64,000 nucleotides of DNA from Bartonella australis AUST/NH1 (GTDB lineage: Bacteria > Pseudomonadota > Alphaproteobacteria > Rhizobiales > Rhizobiaceae). The notes under the pieces were generated by a model that saw only the letters and a program-made list of their open reading frames with translations, did no database searches and was not told the origin of the DNA. Numbering within the stretch: position 1 is the stretch's first letter; each line of letters starts with the position of its first letter. The stretch lies in NCBI RefSeq assembly GCF_000341355.1, contig NC_020300.1:1532491-1596490 (forward strand), given 5' to 3'. Shown here piece after piece: positions 10,094 through 19,601 of this stretch. Both the position numbers and the translations under genes were made by a program.

Positions 10094-10132
10094 GGTGGGC
10101 CTTAGTCTTTTATCGTAAAGACCAACCCCACC
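10094..10132. terminator. Convergent hairpin between regulator remnant and tlpA
   Basis: Two nested stems, GGTGGG/CCCACC (10094-10099 with 10127-10132) and GTCTTT/AAAGAC (10105-10110 with 10117-10122), close on the loop TATCGT. It lies between the 3' ends of the decayed regulator and tlpA, so it may terminate from either side. Neither side has a long T run, so efficiency is doubtful. Confidence 0.45.
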
Positions 10133-10185
10133 TTTCAAAGTACCAAATTCGGCTATATTAAGGTCCAAAAAGGGTGATTTTGAAG

Positions 10186-10893
10186 TTACCACGTCGTTTC
10201 AGTAATTGCTTTTATAAGTGCTTTAGCATCATCATTAGCCCATGGTGCCGCGCCATTGAATGAAGCAATAAGGCGGCCATTTTCATCAACGAGAAGCGTT
10301 ACGGGTAGTCCTAAAGCAAGTCCTTGTTTTCTAATATCTTGCAAAATATTCATTGTTTCATCACGGTAATAAACCAGATTATCAGCGTGAACTTCGTGCA
10401 AAAATTGCTGAATTTTTTCAGGAGAAGCAGTTTTATCAATATTGATGGCTATTACGTCAAAATTTTCACCACTCATATCACGTTTTAATTGCCCTAATTC
10501 GGGCATTTCTGCGCGGCATGGGACACACCAAATGGCCCATAGATTGATGAGCATCGGTTTTCCCGTAAATTCTATAAGTTTATGGTCATTTTCCTGAATA
10601 TCTTTAAAAGAAAGCTGGCTCATATCATAAGGGATATCAGCGAACCGGAGATGAGTAAAAAAGCCCTTCGCTGCTTTTTTTACAGTTATCATTTTTTCCG
10701 CTCGTACCTTATTTGTGTTTTTTTCTTGTTCTTTTGCAGTCAAAATAAAGTTTGGAAGGAGAGATGTTTTACCGTCACTGCGGTTTATGATTGCGTATAT
10801 GCTTGAAACGATTATAAATAATGCGAGAAAAACGAGAAAAAATTGCACTTTTTTATTTTTGTTTTTTCGGTAGATGAAAATTTGAGAAGCCAT
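10186..10893 (-). CDS. tlpA: TlpA-like membrane-anchored thiol:disulfide oxidoreductase
   Basis: 235-residue thioredoxin-fold protein with one N-terminal membrane anchor (about residues 17-37) and a periplasmic domain carrying the active site WCVPC (Cys123 and Cys126), the preceding MLINLWA strand, and a cis-proline region GLPVTLLVDENGR. TlpA-type proteins reduce periplasmic thiols for cytochrome oxidase or cytochrome c assembly. It lies divergently upstream of argH in Rhizobiales, and the same order persists here although argH has decayed. Confidence 0.88.
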   Translation of the reverse strand: MASQIFIYRKNKNKKVQFFLVFLALFIIVSSIYAIINRSDGKTSLLPNFILTAKEQEKNTNKVRAEKMITVKKAAKGFFTHLRFADIPYDMSQLSFKDIQENDHKLIEFTGKPMLINLWAIWCVPCRAEMPELGQLKRDMSGENFDVIAINIDKTASPEKIQQFLHEVHADNLVYYRDETMNILQDIRKQGLALGLPVTLLVDENGRLIASFNGAAPWANDDAKALIKAITETTW

Positions 10894-10956
10894 AATTCTT
10901 GTCCTTTTAACGGGTGCTTTTGAGATACGACAGATGCAAAATTAAAAAACCAAACG

Positions 10957-11720
10957 CGCGGCAGCCAGTTTCCGGAGAAGCCTGGTGCAATTATGGAAGA
11001 AATTAATACTTCAACTGATTTTGATAAAAAACTTTGTTGTCAAGATATTGAAAATTCCTTTTCTCATGCTTTAATTTTAGCGAAAACGAAGACTATTTCG
11101 CAACATGATTATGAAAAAATTATTCGTGATTTAAAGGCTATTCGCCAGGAAATTGAAAAAGTATATTATTTTTTCACGAAATCTCGAAGATATCCATATG
11201 AATATTGAAGCACGATTAAGAAGATTGACCGGTCCTATAGCAGGACGTTCACACACAATACGCCCCCGCAACGACCAAATTGCGGTTGATTGTCTTTTGT
11301 GTATGTATGAAAAGGCGCAGAAAATAATGCAAGCTTTAAAAGGACTGACGGAGCAATTTCCTTATTCGAGCAGAACAGAATGTCGATATCGTTATACTAG
11401 GATTTAACACATACGCATTATGTCACTGAACGCATGAATAATTGCCTTTAGGATCGGATATTTTGGTGGAGATGGGCTTTCCGACTTATCTTTATATGAC
11501 AGCATAAGCGCCCACTTTTTGTGACCCTGCACATAATTCAATTGACAGTATTCCGGACCGTGATTTTGCATTAGAGTTTTTAAATGCTGACGCTCTTTGT
11601 GCAGTGCGTTTTTCGATATTAGCAGATTTTAATGTTTTAACGATTAAAAAATCAGTTGAGAGCCACAAAAATTTTGGTAATACCGCGTCTTCAGAAATTC
11701 TTCACCAAATTTCTTATTAG
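10957..11720 (+). pseudogene. argH: argH remnant (argininosuccinate lyase, frameshifted and deleted)
   Basis: Argininosuccinate lyase completes arginine synthesis. The remnant reads in order PEKPGAIMEEINTSTDFDKK and a helical stretch in one frame; a frameshift near 11165; then [15 protein letters not shown] and the damaged signature [11 protein letters not shown] in another frame. After a large internal deletion, DSIPDRDFALEFLNADALCA (near 11545-11605) and a C-terminal FGNTASSEILHQIS ending at 11720 are visible. About 250 codons' worth remains of a protein of about 465. Flanking tlpA and lptM-lysA match the intact locus of relatives. Loss of this step should make arginine synthesis incomplete unless another copy exists. 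Confidence 0.9.
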
Positions 11721-11800
11721 ATAAAACATCTTGCAACTACCTGAGTAATTTCATTTTATTAAAAATAAAGATTGGGTATTGATATGAGAGGAAAAGGCTT

Positions 11801-11980
11801 ATGAAAGCCATTTTAAAGAACTTAATGATTCTCTTTTTGGGAAGTATTTTCATCGTTGGATGTGGGCGTAAAGGGACCTTAGAATCGCTTCCTTCAACGG
11901 CAGCGGAGCCTCTACAAGGAGCGCTTATTTCCAAAAGTAAAGCAGATAAATCTTTTGTTCTTGATCAGTTGATACAATAG
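11801..11980 (+). CDS. Small LptM-like lipoprotein
   Basis: A 59-residue lipoprotein gene found by reading the sequence between argH and lysA. It starts MKAILKNLMILF, with the lipobox IVGC placing the acylated Cys at residue 21, directly followed by GRKGTLE, the short pattern shared with LptM/YifL. LptM helps oxidative maturation of the LptD lipopolysaccharide transporter in Escherichia coli; that role here is inferred. The tail FVLDQLIQ is also common in alphaproteobacterial members. AGGAAAAG sits just upstream of the start, and lysA begins 8 bases after the stop, so the two are cotranscribed. Confidence 0.8.
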   Translation: MKAILKNLMILFLGSIFIVGCGRKGTLESLPSTAAEPLQGALISKSKADKSFVLDQLIQ

Positions 11981-11988
11981 GAATTTTT

Positions 11989-13260
11989 ATGCATTTTTTT
12001 TCTTATCATCAGGGCATTCTTCATGCTGAAAATTTTTCACTCTCCACACTTGCACAGAATGTAGAAACGCCTTTTTATTGTTATTCAGCTAGCGCGTTGA
12101 TTGCGCGTTTAAAAGACTATCAGGATGCATTTCGAGAAATGCCGAATTTGATTGCTTATGCAGTTAAGGCTAATTCTAATCAGGCGGTTTTACGGCTTTT
12201 AGCAGCAAATGGGGCAGGAGCCGACGTCGTGTCAGAGGGTGAGTTACGGCGCGCACTTGCTGTAGGTATTCCTGCTCATCGTATTGTTTACTCTGGCGTG
12301 GGTAAAATGGTGAAAGAGATAGATTTTGCTCTTGCACATGATATTTTTTGTTTTAACGTTGAATCAGAGCCGGAACTTGAACAATTGTCGGCGCGTGCCG
12401 TCGCTCTCTCAAAAACAGCACGTATTTCATTGCGCATTAATCCAGATATAGATGCAAAGACCCATAAAAAAATTACAACGGGAAAATCTGAAAATAAATT
12501 TGGTATTCCGCTGTCCTCGGCGTGGAGTGTGTACGAAAAAGCGGCCCAATTGCCTGGTCTTCGTGTGTGCGGCGTCGATATGCACATTGGCAGCCAAATT
12601 TGTGATTTAAGACCGTTCGAAGATGCATTTTCCATTGCAGCGAACTTTGTACACCAGCTGCGCAGTGGCGGTCATAATATAACCCACGTCGATATTGGAG
12701 GTGGCCTTGGTATTTCTTACGGCAACGAGCAACATTCTATCCCGTCTCCTTTTGATTATGCGGCATTGGTAAAAAAATATATCGCACCTCTAGGAGTTGA
12801 TATTATTATAGAACCGGGGCGTAGTATCGCCGGTGAAGCTGGTGCTTTGATTACGTCTGTAGTGTATGTAAAAAAGGGAGAAGGACGAAATTTTGTTATT
12901 GTTGATGCAGCGATGAATGATTTCCTTCGTCCGACACTTTATGATGCATGGCAAGATGTGATTCCGGTAAAGCAAATTTCGATGGTTCCACTGATGAATG
13001 CAGATATTGTTGGCCCAGTTTGTGAAACGGGTGATTATTTAGGATTGAATCGTTCTTTACCCATGCTGGCGGCAGGTGATCTTTTGGCAATTATGGGAGC
13101 TGGGGCTTATGGCGCAGTGATGGCGAGCACTTATAATAGTAGGCCTCTAGTCCCAGAAATTTTGGTTAAAAACGCACATTATTCGGTTATCCGTCCGCGC
13201 CTTGATTATGCACAATTGATAGGACTTGACCATATTCCAAATTGGATGGATGATTTTTAA
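11989..13260 (+). CDS. lysA: Diaminopimelate decarboxylase
   Basis: PLP-dependent fold-type III decarboxylase converting meso-diaminopimelate to lysine, the last step of lysine synthesis. 423 residues, normal length. Lys60 in AYAVKANSNQ binds PLP; HIGSQI, GGGLGISY, EPGRSI and the C-terminal GPVCETGDYLG, with the active-site Cys contributed across the dimer, are all present. It is downstream of the LptM-like gene and upstream of a DUF4175 gene, the standard rhizobial order. The gene is intact while neighbouring argH has been lost. Confidence 0.96.
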   Translation: MHFFSYHQGILHAENFSLSTLAQNVETPFYCYSASALIARLKDYQDAFREMPNLIAYAVKANSNQAVLRLLAANGAGADVVSEGELRRALAVGIPAHRIVYSGVGKMVKEIDFALAHDIFCFNVESEPELEQLSARAVALSKTARISLRINPDIDAKTHKKITTGKSENKFGIPLSSAWSVYEKAAQLPGLRVCGVDMHIGSQICDLRPFEDAFSIAANFVHQLRSGGHNITHVDIGGGLGISYGNEQHSIPSPFDYAALVKKYIAPLGVDIIIEPGRSIAGEAGALITSVVYVKKGEGRNFVIVDAAMNDFLRPTLYDAWQDVIPVKQISMVPLMNADIVGPVCETGDYLGLNRSLPMLAAGDLLAIMGAGAYGAVMASTYNSRPLVPEILVKNAHYSVIRPRLDYAQLIGLDHIPNWMDDF

Positions 13261-13377
13261 CTGCCTTTGGTTTTATTTTTACTTGGTCTTGGCGAAGCAA
13301 TTTATTTTCTGGAAATTGTTGTGTAGGGGGCTTATGATTTTGGCCCACTACCTTAAATAAAGGGCGAATATTTACAC

Positions 13378-15846
13378 ATGAGAAACGAAAATACCAAAAG
13401 TTTTGCGATAAGAAAGCTTTTGTGTTTACGTATTTCGGTCTGGTTTATTTTATTTTTCAAGCGGATATGGCCGCGATTGTTGCCGTTTTTTATAGTCCTA
13501 AGTCTTCTGTGTTCGCTCAGTTGGTTTGGCATTTTTGGCATTTTGAGTTATTGGCCACATCTATCCCTTTTATGCCTCTTGCTCGTTGCTGCTGTAGGGA
13601 GTCTTTTCCCACTCTTCAGTTTTCGCTTTCCTACAGCTAAAGATGTTGATTACTATATTGAACAGGAAAACGGGCTCGAAAACCAGCCTTTGAGTGTTCA
13701 AGCGGATCAATTATGTTTTGAAGATGATGGAAATTTTAGTGCAGTTATTTGGCGTGAGCATCAACGCCGCATGGCAGAAAAATTGCATCATTTACAAATT
13801 GGGTCGGCCTATCCCAATAGCGCAGCCTACGACCCTGCAGCCCTTAGAACTTTATTTGTTTTGCTTTGCGTCTGCGCTTTTAGTTTTTCTTATGGTGCAT
13901 CGGGAGGCCGTTTAGCAGATGCATTTGATTTCCGTCCTATAATAGATGAAGCATCCATACGAATTGATGCTTGGGTTGTACCACCTGCTTATACGGGAGT
14001 CGCACCCATTTATTTAACTCGAGGTGAGGCAACGCAATTGTCAGTTCCTGAAAAAAGTAGCGTGATTGTGCGTATTGTTAATGGTGCGGGTGTAGAGGTC
14101 AAAGCGATTTCTGAAGAAGATGGACATGAGATTTTTCTTTCTAAGAAAAAGGAAAAAATGACTTTAGACGATCCCATCATTCATTTTGAAACAAATTTAG
14201 AACATTCAATAAATTTATCTGTGTCCTCGCGTTATAAGCAACGGCAATGGCGGTTGCATGCGATTAAAGATCAGCCGCCAACAATTCGTTGGCTGGAAAA
14301 ACCGGGTCGAGTTTTAGCCGGATCACTAGAGTTGCAATATGAAATGGACGATGATTATGAAGTGACGAAAGCTTTCGCTAAAATAGAGTCCCTTTTTGAT
14401 CAGGATAAAAACGCTTCTCCTCTTTATGGAGCACCTGAGGTAAAACTTCTTTTAGCACGCGACGGAAAAGGTAAAATGCGGACAGTACGAGATTTGTCAA
14501 GTCATCCATGGGCTGGTTCGGAGGTAAAAATCACTTTAGTAGCAGAAGATGGTGCGGGCCAGCAGGGAAATAGTAGTAGTTTTCTGATGACATTGCCACA
14601 GCGTATTTTCATTAATCCGGTTGCTCGTGCAGTTAGTGAACAACGTCGTTTGTTAGCTCTTAACGCGTCTGCGCGTGAATCTGTGCTGGACATGCTTTCC
14701 GCTTTGCTCGTGCGTCCTGAAGATGGCATCAAAAATATGACACATTTCCTTATATTACAGAGTGCATGGACGAGACTGTCTATGTCAGAAACAGAGGAGC
14801 AATTGCGCGATGTAGCCCAGTATTTGTGGAAAATTGCTCTAGCTATCGAGGGTGATCAATTTGGATCAGTTCAACAAAGATTAAAACAAGCGCAAGCAGC
14901 CCTGCGCGATGCACTCCGTTATGGTGCTTCAACTGCGGAAATTGAGCGACTTGTAGCAGATTTGCGCCAGGCTATGGGTGATTATATTAGCGCGTTGGCT
15001 GAAAAAGCGCCAGGCATCGACAATGCCAGCAATACCAATATTTCTCCTAGTGATTCTGACCTTTCTTCCAATGATACCACCCTTTCTAACGATGCATTAC
15101 AAGAAAAACTCAATTCAATTGAAGAAATGGCTAAGATGGGTTCTTCTTCTGCAGCTGAGCAGCTTTTGGCTGAAATTGAACAGACCCTCGACCATTTGCG
15201 TGTTCGCAAAGGTGATCAAGAAAAGAGGAAGGATGATAGCCAAACAGTATGGATGAAAGAAAAAATTGATCAGCTTGGTGATTTGATGCGCCGTCAGCAG
15301 GAAATTCTCAATGATACACATCGCTTAGAAATAGAACGGCGACATGAAGAAATTACACCGGAAAAGCAGCAAAAGCAAAGTGAAACCCTGAAAAAACGTC
15401 AAACCGAGTTGCAGTCCGAATTATCGGCATTAGAAAAAGAATTATCAGCGCAAAATATCGAGCAAAGCAACGCACTGAAGAATGCAGAAGAAGAAATGAA
15501 GTCTGCAGGAGCCGATTTTGATAGTGGGAACCACGAAATGTCAATACAACACCAATCTGGTGCTTTAGAAGCTTTACGGCAGGGCGCGCAAGATGTTTTA
15601 AATAAAATGCGTGAGACACTTAAAAAAGCGAGAAACAATCAAAATACCGCTTTTGGTCCTCGAGACCCATTAGGGCGTTCCCTTTCTTCAGAAATTGATA
15701 AAGCCAAAGAAAACACGATTGCGCCACAGGAAAATGAAAGAACGCGCGCGCGGCAAATTTTAGAAGAAATCCGCAAACGTCTTGGTAATGATCGTATTTC
15801 GGAAGAAGAAAAAACCTATCTTGAAGAGTTACTTCATTTTAATTGA
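13378..15846 (+). CDS. DUF4175 / TIGR02302-family membrane protein
   Basis: 822-residue protein of the alphaproteobacterial TIGR02302 family, function unknown. Two hydrophobic helices lie at about residues 25-48 and 52-78, with a third near 158-175. The middle holds PPAYTGVAPIYL and other beta-rich segments, and the last 300 residues are strongly charged, coiled-coil-like and rich in Gln, Glu and Lys. It follows lysA after 117 bases. The family is typically about 830-900 residues, so the gene looks complete. An envelope role is inferred from topology and from neighbours making wall precursors. Confidence 0.85.
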   Translation: MRNENTKSFAIRKLLCLRISVWFILFFKRIWPRLLPFFIVLSLLCSLSWFGIFGILSYWPHLSLLCLLLVAAVGSLFPLFSFRFPTAKDVDYYIEQENGLENQPLSVQADQLCFEDDGNFSAVIWREHQRRMAEKLHHLQIGSAYPNSAAYDPAALRTLFVLLCVCAFSFSYGASGGRLADAFDFRPIIDEASIRIDAWVVPPAYTGVAPIYLTRGEATQLSVPEKSSVIVRIVNGAGVEVKAISEEDGHEIFLSKKKEKMTLDDPIIHFETNLEHSINLSVSSRYKQRQWRLHAIKDQPPTIRWLEKPGRVLAGSLELQYEMDDDYEVTKAFAKIESLFDQDKNASPLYGAPEVKLLLARDGKGKMRTVRDLSSHPWAGSEVKITLVAEDGAGQQGNSSSFLMTLPQRIFINPVARAVSEQRRLLALNASARESVLDMLSALLVRPEDGIKNMTHFLILQSAWTRLSMSETEEQLRDVAQYLWKIALAIEGDQFGSVQQRLKQAQAALRDALRYGASTAEIERLVADLRQAMGDYISALAEKAPGIDNASNTNISPSDSDLSSNDTTLSNDALQEKLNSIEEMAKMGSSSAAEQLLAEIEQTLDHLRVRKGDQEKRKDDSQTVWMKEKIDQLGDLMRRQQEILNDTHRLEIERRHEEITPEKQQKQSETLKKRQTELQSELSALEKELSAQNIEQSNALKNAEEEMKSAGADFDSGNHEMSIQHQSGALEALRQGAQDVLNKMRETLKKARNNQNTAFGPRDPLGRSLSSEIDKAKENTIAPQENERTRARQILEEIRKRLGNDRISEEEKTYLEELLHFN

Positions 15847-16107
15847 TTACTCGGCTTTTCCCCTCATCAATATTGAAAAAACTAAATTGAAAATTTTCAC
15901 GTGGGTGACAAACTAAAGGTTAAAGGACATGGTAAAGAGTTAGTTGCGAAAAAGTTACAAAATAATTTATTTTGCGGCTTTATTTTTAAGTGAAAAAACT
16001 GAGACGCTGAGATTTTTTACCTTGCGGAGAAAAAAGAGAGGTACATATACAACCGAGTATATGAAAATCTTCGGCGTTTAAAATTTATTTCTACATGGTA
16101 TGCTAAA

Positions 16108-16878
16108 TTGGATATAGTCACACTCAGAGATTTTTACGCTTCTGCACTTGGTAAGCGTGTGCAGACGACGCTTTCTGATCAATTAAATTTATGCTGGCCG
16201 GACCTCGCCGACAAGCGGGTTGTAGGTTTTGGTTACGCGCTTCCTTATCTTTCGGTGTTACGCGCACGTGCTCAAGGATGTTTTGCTTTCATGCCCGCGG
16301 GTCAAGGTGCTCTGCCTTGGCCTTGCGCTGATAGAGTTGCTACAGCGCTCGTTTTTGAAGAAGATTTACCCCTTCCTGATGCTTCGATTGATTGTATTTT
16401 ATTGGTGCATGCACTCGAATATTCGGAAAACTCACATGAAACACTGAACGAAATATGGCGTATTCTGACTCCTAATGGTCGTCTGATCGTTATCGTGCCC
16501 AATCGCAGTGGTTTTTGGGCACGCAATGACCGCACACCCTTCGGCTATGGTGAGCCTTACAGTAGGCAACAGGTCGTTCGTTTATTTGAAGAAACGAATT
16601 TTATTTCTGGCCCGGTACGAGAAATCGTGCATTATATGCCTTCCTTGGGTCATACTTCACGATTATTCTCTTTTTTTTATGGGCCGTTTGCGCGTCGTCT
16701 TTTCCCTTATTTTGGTGGACTTTTAATATGCCAAGCGCAAAAACGTGTTTACCAGGGATTGTTTGTGCGACGTCGCCAGTCGAGGCGCGTTTTTATTCCG
16801 GCACTCTCACCGCAAATTCGTGAAGGGTGTATTTCATCTCGGTCTGACATTATATCCAAGAGAAAGAAAGATCGATAA
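16108..16878 (+). CDS. Class I SAM-dependent methyltransferase
   Basis: 256 residues with a Rossmann methyltransferase core: KRVVGFGYALPYL as a degenerate motif I, FEEDLPLPDASIDCILLVHALEY as the region after motif II, and IWRILTPNGRLIVIVPNR as motif III. The substrate is unknown. In Rhizobiales the orthologue is often divergent from gloB; here gloB is about 39 kb away. The open frame begins with TTG at 16108 with no in-frame ATG nearby, and the ribosome site is weak, so the start is uncertain and expression may be low. The C-terminus is basic (RRRQSRRV). Confidence 0.72.
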   Translation: MDIVTLRDFYASALGKRVQTTLSDQLNLCWPDLADKRVVGFGYALPYLSVLRARAQGCFAFMPAGQGALPWPCADRVATALVFEEDLPLPDASIDCILLVHALEYSENSHETLNEIWRILTPNGRLIVIVPNRSGFWARNDRTPFGYGEPYSRQQVVRLFEETNFISGPVREIVHYMPSLGHTSRLFSFFYGPFARRLFPYFGGLLICQAQKRVYQGLFVRRRQSRRVFIPALSPQIREGCISSRSDIISKRKKDR

Positions 16879-16910
16879 TATTAAAGATATTTTGGAAGAG
16901 TTACTGCAGG

Positions 16911-17290
16911 TAAAGCTTAAGGCAGTAAGGTCGGGGCTCGTAACGAAGATTCTTACGCGTGGTTTTTTTTCAATTTTTTGCTGCAAGCGATAAATATAAG
17001 TTTCTGGTGTATGGACAACCATATTTTTATTGTAGCCCAGAATTTGGAGCTAACGACGCTTCACATCTTACGACCTGAGTGCCAGTGTGATAGAGAATAT
17101 TCGGGAATTTCAGCTTCCTTCCCTGTAAGGTGGATTATATTGCCGCATTGACCAGTACAGAATTTTGCCTGGACTTAAAAATGTAGGGCCCACTATCGAG
17201 AATTGTGTCTTCATTTTGTTCATGTTGACGCAATTGGACGCAGGTGCGCGCCAATAATGCCGCAAAGCGGAAGGGTTCCGTCATAAATTC
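16911..17290 (-). pseudogene. Decayed CenR/OtpR-type response regulator, copy 2 (C-terminal part)
   Basis: Read on the minus strand, fragments in several frames line up as PFRFAALLARTCVQLRQHEQ, DSGPYIFKSRQ, YHTGTQVV, and VVHTPETYIYRLQQKIEKKP followed by IFVTS, ending near a TAA at 16911-16913. This is the end of the receiver plus the winged-helix DNA-binding domain of a CenR-like regulator (consensus THTLETHIYRLRQKIEK). Stops and frameshifts break it, and no receiver start is recognisable upstream of 17290. Its nucleotide sequence around LLARxRxQLRQ resembles copy 1 at about 9780-9830, so the two are probably diverged duplicates. Confidence 0.75.
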
Positions 17291-17758
17291 TTAATTCAAA
17301 AATAGAAACGGTTAGGCATAAAATACTATTTTATCATTATTATTAAGAAACCCCCACAGTTTCACTAACCTTTTACTTAATTGATGATTCCGTAAAATAT
17401 GCTAATTTTGCGCAGAACAGAGCTCTACAGTAACAAAATAACTCGATCTTTTTTCATATTCATGAGCTGACCGAATAGCCGACGAAAAAATATAGTGATC
17501 TTGAAATTGTCCATTTTCCCAACGCCGTAAATGCGTAAAGAACCTAGTAATTTTATACTATTAAGGACACATCAAAATGAAAAATGCTCACCTAATAGAC
17601 GCTATATCTTCTGCCACAAAAGTCTGCAGCAGCAGCGGATACGGGTTATCGAAGAACCGTTTTTTGCTACAAAAAACGAACGCCCTTTAAAGGAAAACCC
17701 ACTTTATAAAATTTCGCCAAGCTATAAAAGGGATCTGATGCAAATATGGACCAAGATT
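17291..17758. other. Non-coding AT-rich stretch, probably decayed DNA
   Basis: Between the second regulator remnant and holA there are 468 bases without a convincing gene. A short plus-strand frame at 17577-17690 begins MKNAHLIDAISSATK, but is only 37 codons and matches nothing I recognise. The rest has stops in all frames. It probably represents an eroded gene or intergenic DNA left by rearrangement. Confidence 0.4.
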
Positions 17759-18802
17759 TCAAGAAGCAATTTTGCGCTGTGCAGTCACTGCCAGCCCCAA
17801 CAAAGTTTGGCGAATAATAGCTTCGCTCAAAAGCGGATTTTTACGGCTCTCTAAAACAGCGCTCTGAATTTTCTCCATAGCATAAGAAATTTGCTCTAAT
17901 TTCCAATATTTCAAAGCTCGCTCAATTGTTTTTTTTCGCTGAAAAAAAATCGGCGGTCGTGCTTGAGAAATCACTGCAAGAGGAATTTTACCTTCAATCT
18001 CTACTTGATAACGTAAAAGCTGTAATTGCTGAAAATGCCTTTGCGCAGTGCTCAAAATAAAAAAAAGCGCACCGTGTATAATCGCATGCCGGCTAAAATA
18101 AGTGTCAAAACCTGCAACATCTCCTAATAAAACGGCATCAATCACTTCATCTTGAGAAAGAGCACTAACATCGCTTACCACTGCTTTAACGTCCTCAAGA
18201 GAAATGTGAGCCTTATCCAAGGCATAAAGGCAAAGCTTTTTCAGTTCACTACGCGAAGCAAGGCGATCTCCTCCTAGACTTTCATGCAAACACTTGCGCG
18301 CTTCCAAAGAGATGGCCATATCAAAATCACTTAATACTTCATCGATCAACATGTCGAGAGAACGAGCATCATCTGCAAAACAAGGCAGAGCCATCGCTGT
18401 CGACGCTGTTTCGATAACACTGCGCAACGTCGCTCCCTTTTTCAAATCTCCCGCTTCAATTAAAACAAAACTTGTTTCCGGTGGTTCTTTAATTAAAAGC
18501 TTAAGCGCTTCAAGAAAACCTTTCTGATTAGCGCCATTAGATATCCACACCAAGCGGTTACCGCCAAAAAGTGATAAAGTACGCGCTTCATCTCCCAGCC
18601 TTGCTGGATCCTTATCAATTTCAGATGCATCTAAACGAATCGTTGAGAAAGGGTCCTCTAACGCTATCTGTGTAAGCTTAGCAAAACGCTGTGCGCGTTC
18701 ACAAACAAGGCCACGATCAGGACCATAAATTAAAATAATAGGGAAAGAACGCGAAAGATGTGCTAGAAAATGATTAACCTCGTGTGCTTTTTTCTGAGCC
18801 AA
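17759..18802 (-). CDS. holA: DNA polymerase III subunit delta
   Basis: Clamp-loader subunit that opens the beta clamp. 347 residues with the family pattern: N-terminal FLAHLSRSFPIILIYGPDRGLV, an AAA+-like fold without a Walker A, and a C-terminal helical collar containing FFILSTAQRHFQQL and PPIFFQRK. In most Rhizobiales holA follows parB; in this chromosome it lies about 38 kb from parB beside an ABC transporter operon, starting 4 bases after the ATPase gene ends on the same strand. Coupled expression with that operon is likely. Confidence 0.88.
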   Translation of the reverse strand: MAQKKAHEVNHFLAHLSRSFPIILIYGPDRGLVCERAQRFAKLTQIALEDPFSTIRLDASEIDKDPARLGDEARTLSLFGGNRLVWISNGANQKGFLEALKLLIKEPPETSFVLIEAGDLKKGATLRSVIETASTAMALPCFADDARSLDMLIDEVLSDFDMAISLEARKCLHESLGGDRLASRSELKKLCLYALDKAHISLEDVKAVVSDVSALSQDEVIDAVLLGDVAGFDTYFSRHAIIHGALFFILSTAQRHFQQLQLLRYQVEIEGKIPLAVISQARPPIFFQRKKTIERALKYWKLEQISYAMEKIQSAVLESRKNPLLSEAIIRQTLLGLAVTAQRKIAS

Positions 18803-18806
18803 AATA

Positions 18807-19601
18807 TTAATCCATTAAGAGTTCATCATTATCAACGGCTTCACCGCGAACCTTCTGAAACATACCGATTAAATCATTTACACTTAAGTCTTTACGCTTC
18901 TCTTGACATACATCCAAGATCACTTCCCCTCTATGCAGCATCAGTGTACGGTCCCCGTAATCAAGAGCTTGGCGCATAGAGTGCGTCACCATCATAGTAG
19001 TTAATCCTTTTTCTTCAACAATTTTCTCGGTTAAACGCATCACAAAATCAGCCATTCCCGGATCTAACGCAGAGGTATGCTCGTCAAGTAACAAAACGTC
19101 CGCATGCGCTAAAGTAGCCATCACTAAACAAATTGCTTGACGCTGCCCACCCGATAAACTGTCCATACGGTTGTGGATGCAGTTCTCAAGACCAAGACCT
19201 AATTGAGCAATCTTTTCTCGAAAAAATTGCCTTTTCTCACGATTTAAAGCTGAACGAAAACCACGCTTCTTTCCGCGGAGAGCAGCAAGAGCCAGGTTTT
19301 CTTCAATTGTCAAAGAACTACAGCTTCCTGCTAAAGAGTCTTGAAAAACACAAGCAACTCTACCGGCCCTCGCACTCACAGACTGGCGAGAAACATTTTC
19401 ACCATTAATCGCGACTTTTCCTTTTGTTAGCGGAAGTGCACCCGATAAAACACTCAATAAAGTCGATTTACCAGCACCGTTCGAGCCAATAACCGTGACA
19501 AAACTACCTTGTTCAATTTTGAGGTTAATATCGATTAAGGCCTGTTTTTCTAGAGGCGTTTTCGGTTTGAACGTGACTCCGACATGAGAAAATTCAATCA
19601 T
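18807..19601 (-). CDS. ABC transporter ATP-binding protein
   Basis: 264-residue ATPase with Walker A GSNGAGKSTLL (about 39-49), Q-loop VFQDSLAG, signature LSGGQRQ and Walker B VLLLDEHTSALDP, followed by the switch histidine in VTHSM. It powers the uptake system encoded with the adjacent permease and binding protein; its start overlaps the permease stop by 8 bases. The set belongs to the TrpX-type family (PF04392 binding protein), some members of which import tryptophan. The substrate here is not proven, but import of an amino acid would suit a genome losing aromatic synthesis. Confidence 0.92.
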   Translation of the reverse strand: MIEFSHVGVTFKPKTPLEKQALIDINLKIEQGSFVTVIGSNGAGKSTLLSVLSGALPLTKGKVAINGENVSRQSVSARAGRVACVFQDSLAGSCSSLTIEENLALAALRGKKRGFRSALNREKRQFFREKIAQLGLGLENCIHNRMDSLSGGQRQAICLVMATLAHADVLLLDEHTSALDPGMADFVMRLTEKIVEEKGLTTMMVTHSMRQALDYGDRTLMLHRGEVILDVCQEKRKDLSVNDLIGMFQKVRGEAVDNDELLMD

